Part shown: positions 1-9,650 of the stretch, piece by piece
Numbering within the stretch: position 1 is the stretch's first letter
How the letters are laid out: each line of letters begins with the position of its first letter
DNA from: Patagioenas fasciata
Taxonomy: Eukaryota; Chordata; Aves; Columbiformes; Columbidae
Reading direction: 5' to 3'
Assembly: GCF_037038585.1 (NCBI RefSeq)
Contig: NC_092520.1
Location: 3,052,501-3,116,500 of the forward strand
Length of the DNA: 64,000 nucleotides
Notes under the pieces: generated by a model
What the model was told of the DNA's origin: nothing
Databases searched by the model: none
The model's input: the letters and a program-made list of their open reading frames with translations, nothing else
Translations under genes and position numbers: made by a program

Positions 1-725
1 AATTTCTCCCTCAACTACAAGACAGTGCGGTGATTAGAGAAGACTGAGAGCATCTAGGACCTGATTTACCTACAGTGATGATCCACACCAGTGACTTTCC
101 TCCTGTTTAAGTACATTCATCTTATCTCCGGGGCTGTTGGTTAACCTACCACGGAGCAGGCAAACACAGCTATTCTGCAAACAAAGTATTTCCTGACTTA
201 GCGGACAGACGATACCATCGTCTCTAGTTGCCGGGTAACATCAAACATCGACATTTTCACCCTCAATGATCTCTCCGGGACTCACAAAGCCACCACCGCT
301 CCTGCTGTGGGGATGGATACCTTGTCTGGGCTTGTTGAGGCAAATCGATGAGAAATAAAAGAAAAAGAAGGGTGAAGGAGAGGTTGAAATGCAGAGGATG
401 TGATAGAAAAATAGCTCTGCAAGTTCTCCCTGTAAATGTTATTACGGTAAAATAATTGTACCTAAGGGGACGCTTGCAATCAACACCCTCCTTAGATTTA
501 TCAAAGCACAAAGGCCTGGGAGAAAGAGTTAGGAAAAAGCACCTTAATGAAAATATTCACAGCACAAACACAGGAAAGCGCAGATCTCCCTCCTGTTTGC
601 CCTGAATTCCCTGAATATTTGCACGGGCAAAACAATAGCGTGTCCCTTACCACCCTTCCTTCCCCACGCCCAGGATGGTGGGATGCGACGGGGCAGCCAT
701 GACGGGGATTTACCTCCCACCATGC
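1..725. other. Unassigned non-repetitive DNA
   Basis: No gene, RNA or repeat is recognised here. Short open frames on the minus strand have low-complexity composition and no family resemblance, so they are not called. Confidence 0.5.
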
Positions 726-748
726 ACAGACAGACAGACAGACAGACA
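726..748. repeat. (ACAG)n tetranucleotide microsatellite
   Basis: About six uninterrupted ACAG units. Read on the minus strand they produce spurious Cys-Leu-Ser-Val peptide repeats, which are not coding. Confidence 0.9.
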
Positions 749-797
749 CATTTGGCTTGCTTCCTGCCAGACATCTTCTAGATAAATTAGATCTTGC

Positions 798-818
798 TTT
801 TTTTTTTTTTTTTTTTTT
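798..818. repeat. Poly-T run (21 T)
   Basis: An uninterrupted run of 21 T. On the minus strand this is a poly-A run and could mark an old retrotransposed tail, but no recognisable body lies beside it. Confidence 0.85.
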
Positions 819-970
819 AATTTTCGTGCTTCATTTTCTTCTTTTACAAAATGGAGATAGGATTGGAGACCTCCAAGCCTTGCTCGGTGTCCTCTGTGCA
901 GATGTGGCATCAGTTTTATTGCAAATTAGTCTGATATTGCTTTTTCTTCCCTAGAAAGAAGGAATCTGCT

Positions 971-1765
971 ATCACAGAATCACAGAATCGACTGGGTTGG
1001 AAAAGCCCTCAGAGATCATCCAGTCCAAGCCTTGGTCCAACTCCAGTCCATTGACCAGATCATGGCACTAAGTGCCATGGCCAATCTCAGCTTCAAAACC
1101 TCCAGGGCCGGTGAGTCCAGCACCTCCCTGGGCAGCCATTCCAATGCTGACCACTCTCTCTGCACAGAATTGCTTTCTCATCTCCAGCCTCAATTTCCCC
1201 TGGCAGAGTTGAAGCCCATGCCCCCTTGTCCTATTGCTGACTGCCTGGGAGAAGAGCCCAATCCCCCCTGGCTAGAACTGCCCTTCAGGTCGTTCTAGAG
1301 AGTGCTGAGCTCACCTCTAAGCCTCCTCTGCTCCAGACTGAACAAGCCCAGCTCCCTCAGCCTCTCCCCATAGGTCTTGTGTTCAAGTCCCTTCCCCAGT
1401 CTTGTTGCTCTTCTCTGGACCCGCTCCAGCACTTCAATCTCTTTCCTGACCTGAGGGGCCCAGAACTGAACACAATACTCCAGGTGTGGCCTCCCCAGTG
1501 CCGAGTACAGGGGAAGGATCACTGCCCTTGTCCTGCTGACCACGCTGGTTTGGATACAGGACAGGACACCATTGGCCTTCTTGGCCATCTGGGCACACTG
1601 TTGGCTCCTGTTGAGCTTCCTGTCCATCAGTCCCCCCAGGTCCCTTTCTGCCTGATTGCTCTCCAGCCACTCTGTGCCAGCCTGGAGCGCTGCAGGGGGT
1701 TGTTGTGGCCAAAGTGCAGGACCCGGCCCTTAGCCTTGTTGAACTTCATCCCATTGGAGTCCTTT
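971..1765 (-). mobile_element. CR1 LINE fragment (group F), ORF2 C-terminal end plus 3' UTR
   Basis: The element lies on the minus strand, with its 3' end at 971 where two CACAGAAT-type octamers sit beside the TTCCAACCC motif. The palindromic GGCACTTAGTGCC near 1065-1080 is typical of CR1-F-like 3' ends. Minus-strand positions 1627-1295 encode 110 residues of the CR1 ORF2 C-terminus, including [14 protein letters not shown] and a REL.LFSLE..R motif. The upstream part of the ORF is out of frame, so this is a dead, 5'-truncated copy of about 0.8 kb. The 211-codon plus-strand frame across it is an antisense shadow. Confidence 0.95.
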
Positions 1766-3649
1766 CACCATCCCCTGACTCTTCTCCCAAACCCTTCCAC
1801 CCCTGAGCACAGCAGCAGATGCAAAAAAAAGCTAAATCCTAAAATGCTCTGGTATCAGGGAGGAATAAGAGACCAAAAAAGAGCCTTGGCTGGATCATTG
1901 GATGGGTTCACACAAGTATTTCTCCAGAAAAACGTTCCATCCCATGAGCCTGGAAAGAGAATTTTCCTCTACCTACAGAGGGGTGAAACCCCAAGTTTTC
2001 TTGGAGGAGGGTGATGCTGTGGTTAAGGACTCTTCACCCCCTTCCCTCTGCTCCCCATCCTTCAGAAAGCTGCAGCGTCTTCTTCACCCAAAATACCAAA
2101 GCACCATCTCTTCTAAGACTTTGTACACGATGCCCTTCTGCGCCACCAGATCCCCAGTCTTGTATTTCTCTGCCAGAAAGCAAAAATTTCCCTTCTGGAC
2201 CATTTTTTTCCCCCTTCCGTAAGTGTATAATGAAACGCTTTCAGGATGTGGTGTGAAATCTGCCTACGCCTGAAACTCGTCCCTGGTTTAAAGCGTCGGC
2301 ACTGAGCCGGGTCTTAATGGAGCAGCTTAAAAAGTGATCGCACGCTGTGAGTGTCACTGGAGTAAAAAGGGTTTTAATGAGGGTTTTATAGGTGTGTCAT
2401 TTTGAAGTGAATGTAGCGAGGAATGAGCAAAGCAGAAATCCTAGCCGTGCCGAAGGGAGATATTTAAAATAGCTTCAAGCATTCAAGGCTCTAAGCATGG
2501 CATAAGGAACTTTTCAATCTGAAAACAGCATTACCAAGCCAAAATTGCACGTATTTTCCTAGAAGCTGCCTCAACATTCATATGAAATTTCCTTCCGTCG
2601 GCTGCTCCATGATTTTGTCTTTGACATTGCGTGGCCTTTAGCAGCCAAAGTGCTGCTAACAGCAGGGAAAGACAACATTTCTGCTCTTCGTTCTTCTCTT
2701 CACATCTGTTTGGAGGTGGCTTGAAAAGCTTCCCCAGCCCTGTATCCCTGTTGGGAGCCTGTGTTGGATTCAACTGGCCAAGTCGGAGAAATATCCTGAA
2801 AATGTGCAAACTCCGATTCTTTTCGGAGGCATTTTACTCAGCAAATGGCTGTTAAACAGCAAGTTGGTGTCAGGAGCAGCTGCGTTGTTTCTGGAACCTG
2901 ATGAGTTAGAAGAATATTTTCTCCCGGTGCCAGAAGAAAATATTTTTGCCTTGATCTTACTAATGGCTGAACTATTTCTGCTGAAATTAAAAGGAGACCA
3001 TCCCTAGGCAGGCACCCAAGGACGTAGAATTTCATCCCTCCTGTTTAAAGTCTGGCAAAGTCGCAAGGACCTACAATCATGAGTTTTTTATGTGCCTCAC
3101 AACGTCCGTGTCTGTCCCGTACCCCCCTGTACACCCATGCAGGAAAACACATCCTAAACCTCTTCAACAGACCAGCAACCGGGCGGCGAATAAAATCCTC
3201 CCACAGGATGTATTTTCATCAGGATTTAAGATAATCGCAGCTCCAAGAGACTTCTGATTTTGAAATGCCCGTGACGCTGAGTGTAATGCAATCCTGTGTT
3301 TCTTTTGCTAGGGTTTATCACTTTGGGTCAGACTTTATATTCTGATTTTTCACCTCTAGTCTTCTTCCCCAGGTGAAGTTTCCCTGCTGGTGGGTGCAGT
3401 TTCTTGGGTTATTTCTACACCTCTTAGGAAAAGAGAGACAGTCACTAGTGAGCTATCGGCTTTGTCTATGTCAGTAAAGATGAGCCTGGCATCTGTTTTG
3501 CCCTAACTTGGGGAGGTTTTCCAGGTTAGCTTTTTATTTTAGCTATACCCGTGTGTGTGTGTATATATTTCTAAATGTTTCTCCCCAGGATGGAAGATTT
3601 TAGGCATCCTGGTTCAGAGGAAGAAGGTGGATGTGATGTGTGATGAAGA
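1766..3649. other. Unassigned DNA
   Basis: No gene is supported. There is a perfect 10-bp inverted repeat (AATATTTTCT at 2913-2922 and AGAAAATATT at 2935-2944, 12-nt loop) and a short GT run near 3551-3562. Open frames are short and unrelated to known families. Confidence 0.5.
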
Positions 3650-3884
3650 TGTGAGATATGTCTCGAGCCACACATGAGGGAAAAATTGTTTCTGCTGAGG
3701 ATGGTGAGAGCCTGGCCCAGGTTGGCCAGAGAGGTGGTGGATGAACCATCCCTGGAGACATCCCAGGCCAGGCTGAACGGGGCTCTGAGCAACCTGAGCT
3801 GGTGAAGATGTCCCTGCTCATGGCAAGGGTGGCACTGGGGGAGCTGGGAAGGTCCCTTCCAACCCAAACCCTTCTGTGATGTGT
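3650..3884 (+). mobile_element. CR1 LINE 3' fragment (group A)
   Basis: Contains the group A stretch with GGTGGTGGATGAACCATCC near 3731 and ends with GGTCCCTTCCAACCC and a short octamer remnant near 3875. Only the last ~235 bp are present. Antisense frames through it give the Trp-Asp-Val-Ser-Arg-Asp peptides repeated elsewhere in the window; these are artefacts. Confidence 0.93.
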
Positions 3885-4068
3885 GATGAAGCCGAGTGTT
3901 TGCTGCCCTTTTGAGGGCTCAGAATTTCCAAATCCCATGGTATAGTGCCAAGCACCCCATCACATTCCCAGGGTTGAGGTTTGAGGAGGGGGTACAAGGC
4001 TTTTCCCTTGCCAGGGGTTCCCCAAACCCTTTCCTTGGCAGGGGATCCTCCAAACCTACACCTTTGAT

Positions 4069-4530
4069 GTACTAGAGAGAGCGTAGAGGAGGATGACAAA
4101 GCTGGTGAGGAGCCTGGAGCACAAATGTGATGGGTGAGGCTGAGGGACCTGGGGGGTTCAGCTGGAGAACAGGAGCTGAGGGGAGACCTTCTGATCTCTG
4201 AACTGCCTGAAAGGAGCTGGGAGCATGGAGGGTGTTGGTCTCTTCTCCCAAGCAGCAAGTGATAGGATGAGAGGAAACGGCCTCAAGTTGCACCAGGGGA
4301 GGTTTAGATTGGATATTAGGAAAAGATTCTTCCCAGAAAGGGTTGTCAGGCATTGGAACAGGCTGCCCAGATGGGGTCACCTTCCCTGGAGGGGTTTAAA
4401 AGGCGTTTAGACGAGGTTCTTAGGGACACAGGTTAGTGCTAGAGTTGGATTATGGTTGGAGTCCGTGATCCTGGGGTGTCTCTTCCAACTGGAATGATTT
4501 TATGATTCCATTCTATGATTCTATTCCTTG
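4069..4530 (+). mobile_element. CR1 LINE 3' fragment (group B)
   Basis: Group B body with GAAACGGCCTCAAGTTGCAC near 4275 and a 3' end of TCTTCCAACTGGAATGATT followed by degenerate TATGATTC octamers to about 4530. It stops immediately before the CpG island, so its 3' tail forms the island's upstream boundary. Confidence 0.94.
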
Positions 4531-4608
4531 GGGCACCCCACTGCGGAGAAGTTTGCTCGCACCCCCTCGGGGACACCCCCAAAGCGAAGCCGCAAGTCTT
4601 TGGGTGCA

Positions 4609-4660
4609 TCCTCCTTCTCCTCCTCCTCCTCCTCTTCTTCCTCCTCCTCCTCCTCCTCCC
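4609..4660. repeat. Polypyrimidine (TCC)n tract
   Basis: Fifty-two bases of almost pure pyrimidine, mostly TCC/TCT units, just upstream of the GC boxes. Translation gives poly-Ser, poly-Leu or, antisense, poly-Glu; none is supported as protein. Such homopurine-homopyrimidine tracts can adopt triplex structures and vary in length. Confidence 0.9.
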
Positions 4661-4734
4661 GCCGCTGCTGCCGCTGCCCGGGGCGGAGCCGCCCGCCCCA
4701 TCCCCGCCCCGCTCCCGGGAGCGGGCGGCGGAGC

Positions 4735-4921
4735 CGAGCGGAGCCGCATCGGGGACAGGGACACGGCGCTGTCACCTCCCTCTCTCCCTCCCTTTTGGCT
4801 GCCCCCATCCCACCCTCCGCCGGGGGACGGGGCCGCTGCCGGGGGAAGCATCGCTCGGCGGGGCAGGGGGTCCCCCCTCCTCGGGGCTTGGCGACCTGGA
4901 GGAGCTTCCCGGAGACAGCAG
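4735..4921 (+). other. Candidate non-coding first exon (5' UTR) of an unnamed gene
   Basis: The 3' boundary is set by a consensus donor: the exon ends ...GACAGCAG at 4921 and the intron begins GTAAAG at 4922. The 5' end is not determined; the value given assumes transcription starts just after the GC-box cluster. There is no ATG between the end of the upstream CR1 (about 4530) and the donor, so the exon would be entirely untranslated, a common arrangement for CpG-island genes with a long first intron. No downstream coding exon could be identified with confidence, so the gene is unnamed. Confidence 0.5.
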
Positions 4922-5093
4922 GTAAAGGGTTGGACTGGTTGGACTGGGCGGAATGGGTGGCTTTTGCATCCCCCCCACTGCATTCCCAGTGAAGGGAGCG
5001 CAGGGTTCCCCTGGGTGGGGGGGCGATGCTGAGCTGAGGGGGTGTTGGCTATGTGACAGATATGGGGTTTGACCCCCAAAAGGTGCACTGTTG

Positions 5094-5190
5094 TCCAAAA
5101 AGGTGTTTTCTTCTCCAAAAGGTGTTTTCTTCTCCAAAAGGTGTTTCCTTCCCCAAAAGGTGTTCCCTTCCCCAAAAGGTGTTCCCTTGC
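5094..5190. repeat. 19-bp minisatellite, about five copies
   Basis: Units begin at 5094, 5114, 5133, 5152 and 5171, with consensus TCCAAAAGGTGTTTTCTTC drifting to CCCAAAAGGTGTTCCCTTC. The first unit has one extra A. A diverged half unit may precede it at 5076. Both strands give repetitive Phe/Lys- or Gly/Glu-rich open frames, which are a product of the tandem repeat and not genes. It lies 170 bp inside the putative first intron. Confidence 0.92.
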
Positions 5191-8100
5191 CCTCTGTGCC
5201 CCCTAAAACAATATACACCCTCCCCCCTGCCTTGCTTGCATACCTGGCCGGGAGCATCCCAAACAAAGTTGGGATGTGAGGGGGGCGCTACCATGGGGGA
5301 CACCCACCCAGAGAGAACTCTAGGGGTACCTCTTGGGTCTCCAGGACACCCCGCCAACTTCCCCAGTTGCCAGGGTGTGGATCCAGCATCCAGCCACCCT
5401 TTTCTGTTTATTTTCTCTTTTTTCCCCTTTAGGCCCTACTTGTTTTACAGGTAACGCTTCATTTTTATCCGCCGCTCTCCAAATAATGGCATCCGCAGTG
5501 TCCCGCGGCCCCAGGGCTTTACACCGGGGCTGTCCGGTGTCATAAAATCCTGAGGCAGCGAAATCCCAAGAGGGATTTATTGCCGCTTGCAATGAGCACC
5601 CTGTGCCCGTCCAGCACCCTCCGAGGATGCTATAGGGATGCCCTGGATGGCTGTTGGGGACATTCCCCCCTGGAGCAAAACCCTGTGTTAAGGACCCCAA
5701 ATTTCTTGCCAATACTGAGAAAAGAGGGTGTATGTAGATGGTGTTATTTATGTCTTGCTGCTTGGCAAAGGGATTGCTCTGAAAAAGGAGTAATTCAGGA
5801 AAGGGAGGAAGAAAAAAATACATCTCATTGCTGTTTTATAGAAGCTCTTTCCCAAGTCCTGTGTGTTCACCGCCCAGAAAACTGGGCGTTGAGGAGTCGC
5901 AGTGGAAATGTGAGCTTTCCCCTGGAAAAGGTCTGTTGTAGCAATCCCTGATGTTGGAGCTGTGAAATTTCACCCCGGCGAGATGGAAACGGGGATTCTT
6001 CAGCCAGAAAAAAGCTGGCTTTGTCAAACTCGCCACGCTCCGGGTTTTCAGGGGTGGGTCTGTACAACCACTATTATTACTTGTAATCGCGTTGGCTTAC
6101 GGGTTATTTTTGGGGCTGGAAAGGGATTACGGATAGATGATCGGAATAGTCATGACCATACTGCAAGTGAAATGAAGAACTGAATTATGCTTCTCTTTGC
6201 TGGCTCTTTGTCCCTGTGTGAAGGAAAATGAGTGCTTGCTCAGTAAGCTCGCACAGGTTTTATCCCATTAAAAAGTTACGCCGTGCGTGGAGAATGTTAA
6301 ACCCAACCAGGCTGTTCGGATGCTGAGTTCTCCTCGGGCTGCTCCCAGCTGCCAGGAAATTTAGGCTGTTGCTTATTAGCGAGCAAAAGTTAGACCGGTG
6401 CTTATTCTTAAAGAGCTTTTCTTTGGGTTTGGCTCGCACAGTGATGCAGGATAAATGCCTTCTACCTTCTTTCCTTCTTCTAAATTGCCAGCTTGCACTT
6501 GGCAGGTGGGGTGGGGGAAAAGCTGAAGTAAATGGATTTCCTGCCTTGCATTTTGTCTGGCGTGTCTTGATGTTAACCAGTCACCAGACTGCAATGGAAA
6601 AGTGGTCCATTAGTGCATTATACAGCCTTTATCCACCTGAGCAGTGATGCATCCTGAATCCTTAAAGCCTGCTATTTCAACGTGTTTTCCTCCATCAGGA
6701 CTTAAAGCTGATATCCCAGCAATATTTAGCTGTGGGATATTTCTCCGTGATTTAGAAGGCGCTTCTTCAGCAGTGAATATCAGCTCTGCTTTGAGGCAGA
6801 GTTAATTTTAGAGTGGGTGTCTCTGTCAAGCTGTACTTTTTCTATTAAATAACCCTGTTCTGCACGCTACTCTCTTCCCTGCGATGAATTCTGTACTTGA
6901 AGGCGAAGCATGACTGATGTTTGTCTTGTGTGTCGACGACGAACAGCGCAAAGAAAATGAGCCCCGCTTCGATCAATCTATTTGGCGTGGGGTTGGAGCT
7001 TCAGAAACTGCTGGCTCGGGATTAATGATAAAGGGTTTAGTTTTTGCAAGGCAACAAATTGCGTTTATGAACCAGGAAGATGATAATGAGATACTGAGCC
7101 AGCTGCAAGGGTCAGGGACTATTTATTGCACTTTTATCTATAAGCTGCCACGCATATTTGATCTCGAGTAGCTGCATTAAAATTGCCAAAGTGTTTCGCA
7201 CTGCTCAGTGCCAAAATTTAAGGTTTTGTTGTTTCTTTTATTTAATGTGTGGGTTATAATAACTCAGAGCTGCAGATAGTGGTGTAGGTTGAGGTCAAAG
7301 TGCTGGTACCAGCTGGTTCATTCACCCTCTTGTTATCTTAGAGGCACTTTGATACTCACAGGTGGTGGAAGTTAAATCTGGGTCCCCTTTTAACAGCCAC
7401 ACCTGGAGGGAATATTGTCCTTTAACTTGCTTTGTGAGCCTTTCTGAGGGTGAAGAGAAAAGGGTATGGTTGCACCTTTGAAATACTTACCAGCTCGTGC
7501 GTGAGGATGTGGTTATCAATATGAAGGGTGTTTGGGTTGGACGTGGATGGGCATTTAGGGTTCTTCCTGAGAGCAGCTTTCCTAAAACATGGAGTGCAGA
7601 ACATGCTTTCCCTGGAGGCTACGATGCTGTCTGAAATTCCTTTTTCTTGAGAAGATGCATCGTGCTTCTGTTCAAAGCCCTTCAATGAGATGCTTCGCGC
7701 CTTCTTGCTGGTATTGAGATGGTGTGAGTGGGTCCACCTGGCAGCCACTTGGTTGTGGCCATAAAGAGGCTTCGTTAGGCTGCAGCTGGTAATTAAGCTT
7801 CAAGGAGAGCCAGCGGTGGGGAGGAGGTGGTTTTGGTGGTTTGTTCTTATCCAGGAAAATAAGAAGCGCTGTTGGTGTGAGGAGGCTGTAGCTGCTTTGG
7901 GCTTTGCTGGTGCCAACTGGAGCTGTTGTGGGGTGAGTGACATCTCTTGGTTTCTCCTTTTACAGTCAATAGTAGGTGTTTTCTCCCCAAAAATCACTGG
8001 TGTGAAGCTGAGTGGTTCCTTCTGCTCAGGAGAGGGCAGTGTCACACCAAAGAGTGCTTTCCTCAACCATGCTAAAATATCATGGAGATGAAAACCTTTG

Positions 8101-8952
8101 CCCACCCAAGGGTCTTGCAGGGATGCAACATCCCATGTGGGACCCAGGCACCTCATTCCTTCCTTCCCAGGTGAGATATTCACTTCCCAGCTCCTCTCCC
8201 TGACCCTGAGGACGCTGACGGTGTTTAACAGACCTCTGCAGGAATATTCTAAGCACGATGCTGGGAAAAGGGATTTAAAAGCCTGTTTATAGCAGTTGCT
8301 GTTGCTCGCCAGCCCCTCTATAAACAGTGATTAGATACAGCTACTTTAATGCACGTCTTGACTTTGGTGTTTGGCTTTGCTGCGTTTTCCTCTTTAGCAA
8401 ACCACCATGTTCTCCCCACTTCCTCCAAAAATACCCATAGACACTGCCAGGACAACTGCCTGAATATTTGGTTAAATGGCCCATCGTTGCTCAATAACCT
8501 GAAAAAAAAGCCTTATTTTTTTTAATATGCATTTAAATATTTGCATAAGGTTTCTGCCAAGGAGTGGTTTCAAGGTACAGTGTGTTCCCTCGGAGGGTAC
8601 TCAAACAAGGACCTTCTTGGGTGGCAATTGGGGATTTTTCCATGCTCACGCCTATCTCGATGCACCGCGTGTTTTCACAGGCTGAATCCATTACACTTTG
8701 TCATTGAGCTCTGTCTCTTTTGCCTGGCTGGTCCTTGGGAAGGATCAGCTTTATGAAAAATGGTTCTTTTGTGAGTATTTCTTTTGCACTGGTATTTTTT
8801 GTGGTGGTATTGCTGCAGTGGGCTGTTATTTTTTATTTTCCCCTGGTTCAAGGGTGGGGTGGGGATAGAATGGAGATAAATAGCACCTTGCCCTGGGGTG
8901 ATGCACAAATCGGAGCACCAGCTCCATCGCATCTGTGCGGAGTTGCGCTGGT
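5191..8952 (+). other. Intron-like DNA without recognised genes
   Basis: Contains the tail of CpG-rich sequence (to about 5560), then ordinary AT-richer DNA. A pyrimidine tract with AG at 5431-5432, 18 nt, then GT at 5451 resembles a microexon but is unproven. A CpG-retaining block lies at about 6880-7200 (separate entry). No CR1 is seen in this stretch. Confidence 0.5.
6880..7200. promoter_or_regulatory. CpG-retaining block, candidate regulatory element
   Basis: About 14 CpGs lie in 320 bp of otherwise AT-rich sequence, clustered near 6932-6990 (GTCGACGACGAACAGCGC). Homeodomain-like GGGATTAATGATAAAGG (7018-7034) and a GATA-type TTTATCTATAA lie in the same block. An 84-codon open frame (6917-7171, +) crosses it, with no recognised domain. 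The call rests only on composition and motifs. Confidence 0.22.
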
Positions 8953-9650
8953 CACAAAATCCCAGAATCTTAGGGATTGGAAGGGCCCTGGAAAGCTCAT
9001 CCAGTGCAATCCCCCCATGGAGCAGGAACACCCAGCTGAGGTTCCACAGGAAGGTGTCCAGGCGGGTTTGAATGTCTGCAGAGAAGGAGACTCCACAACC
9101 TCCCTGGGCAGCCTGGGCCAGGCTCTGCCACCCTCACTGAGAAGAAGTTTCTTCTCAAATTTAAGTGGAACCTCCTGTGTTCCAGTTTGTACCCATTACC
9201 CCTTGTCCTATCATTGGTTGTCACCGAGAAGAGCCTGGCTCCATCCTCCTGACACTCCCCCTTTCTATATCTGAAAACATGAATGAGGTCACCCCTCAGT
9301 CTCCTCTTCTCCAGCTCCAGAGCCCCAGCTCCCTCAGCCTTTCCTCACACGGGAGATGCTCCACTCCCTTCAGCATCTTGGTGGCTGCGCTGGACTCTCT
9401 GCAGCAGTTCCCTGTCCTTCTGGAGCTGAGGGGCCACAACTGGACACAATATTCCAGGGGTGGTCTCCCCAGGGCAGAGCAGAGGGGCAGGAGAACCTCT
9501 CTGACCTACTGACCACCCCCTTCTAACCCACCCCAGGTACCATTGGCCTTCCTGGCCACAAGGGCCCAGTGCTGGCTCATGCTCACCCTGCTGTCCCCAG
9601 GACCCCCAGGTCCCTTTCCCCTACACTGCTCTCTAATAGGTCATTCCCCA
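8953..9650 (-). mobile_element. CR1 LINE fragment (group C), ORF2 C-terminal end plus 3' UTR
   Basis: Minus-strand copy, with its 3' tail at 8953 and its 5' break at about 9650, inside the segment corresponding to 50342 of the long copy (TGACCTATTAGAGAGCAGTG is shared exactly). It is clearly related along its length to 50342-51056 but has many substitutions and small indels, so it is an older member of the same lineage. No intact ORF remains. Confidence 0.95.

Larger units (their letters stand above)
4535..5000 (+). promoter_or_regulatory. CpG-island promoter
   Basis: GC-rich and dense in CpG compared with the CpG-poor surroundings. It has GC-box (Sp1-type) sites: GGGGCGG at 4680-4686, CCCCGCCCC at 4702-4710 and GGGCGG at 4723-4728. 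A perfect 18-bp palindrome (CCCGCTCCCGGGAGCGGG, 4708-4725) lies between the last two. No TATA box is seen. The + direction is favoured because a strong donor (CAG|GTAAAG) lies at 4921/4922, with G-triplet-rich sequence after it. A weaker donor-like GAG|GTGACA exists on the minus strand, so bidirectional use cannot be excluded. CpG content continues in weaker form to about 5560. Confidence 0.75.

Noticed and set aside
1379-2014. 211-codon plus-strand frame
   Set aside because: Its first part is the antisense of a minus-strand CR1 ORF2 segment; the rest has no coding signal.
4513-5175. 220-codon minus-strand frame and several overlapping plus-strand frames across the CpG island
   Set aside because: They are created by GC-rich composition, the TCC tract (poly-Glu or poly-Ser) and the 19-bp tandem repeat; none has a recognisable domain.
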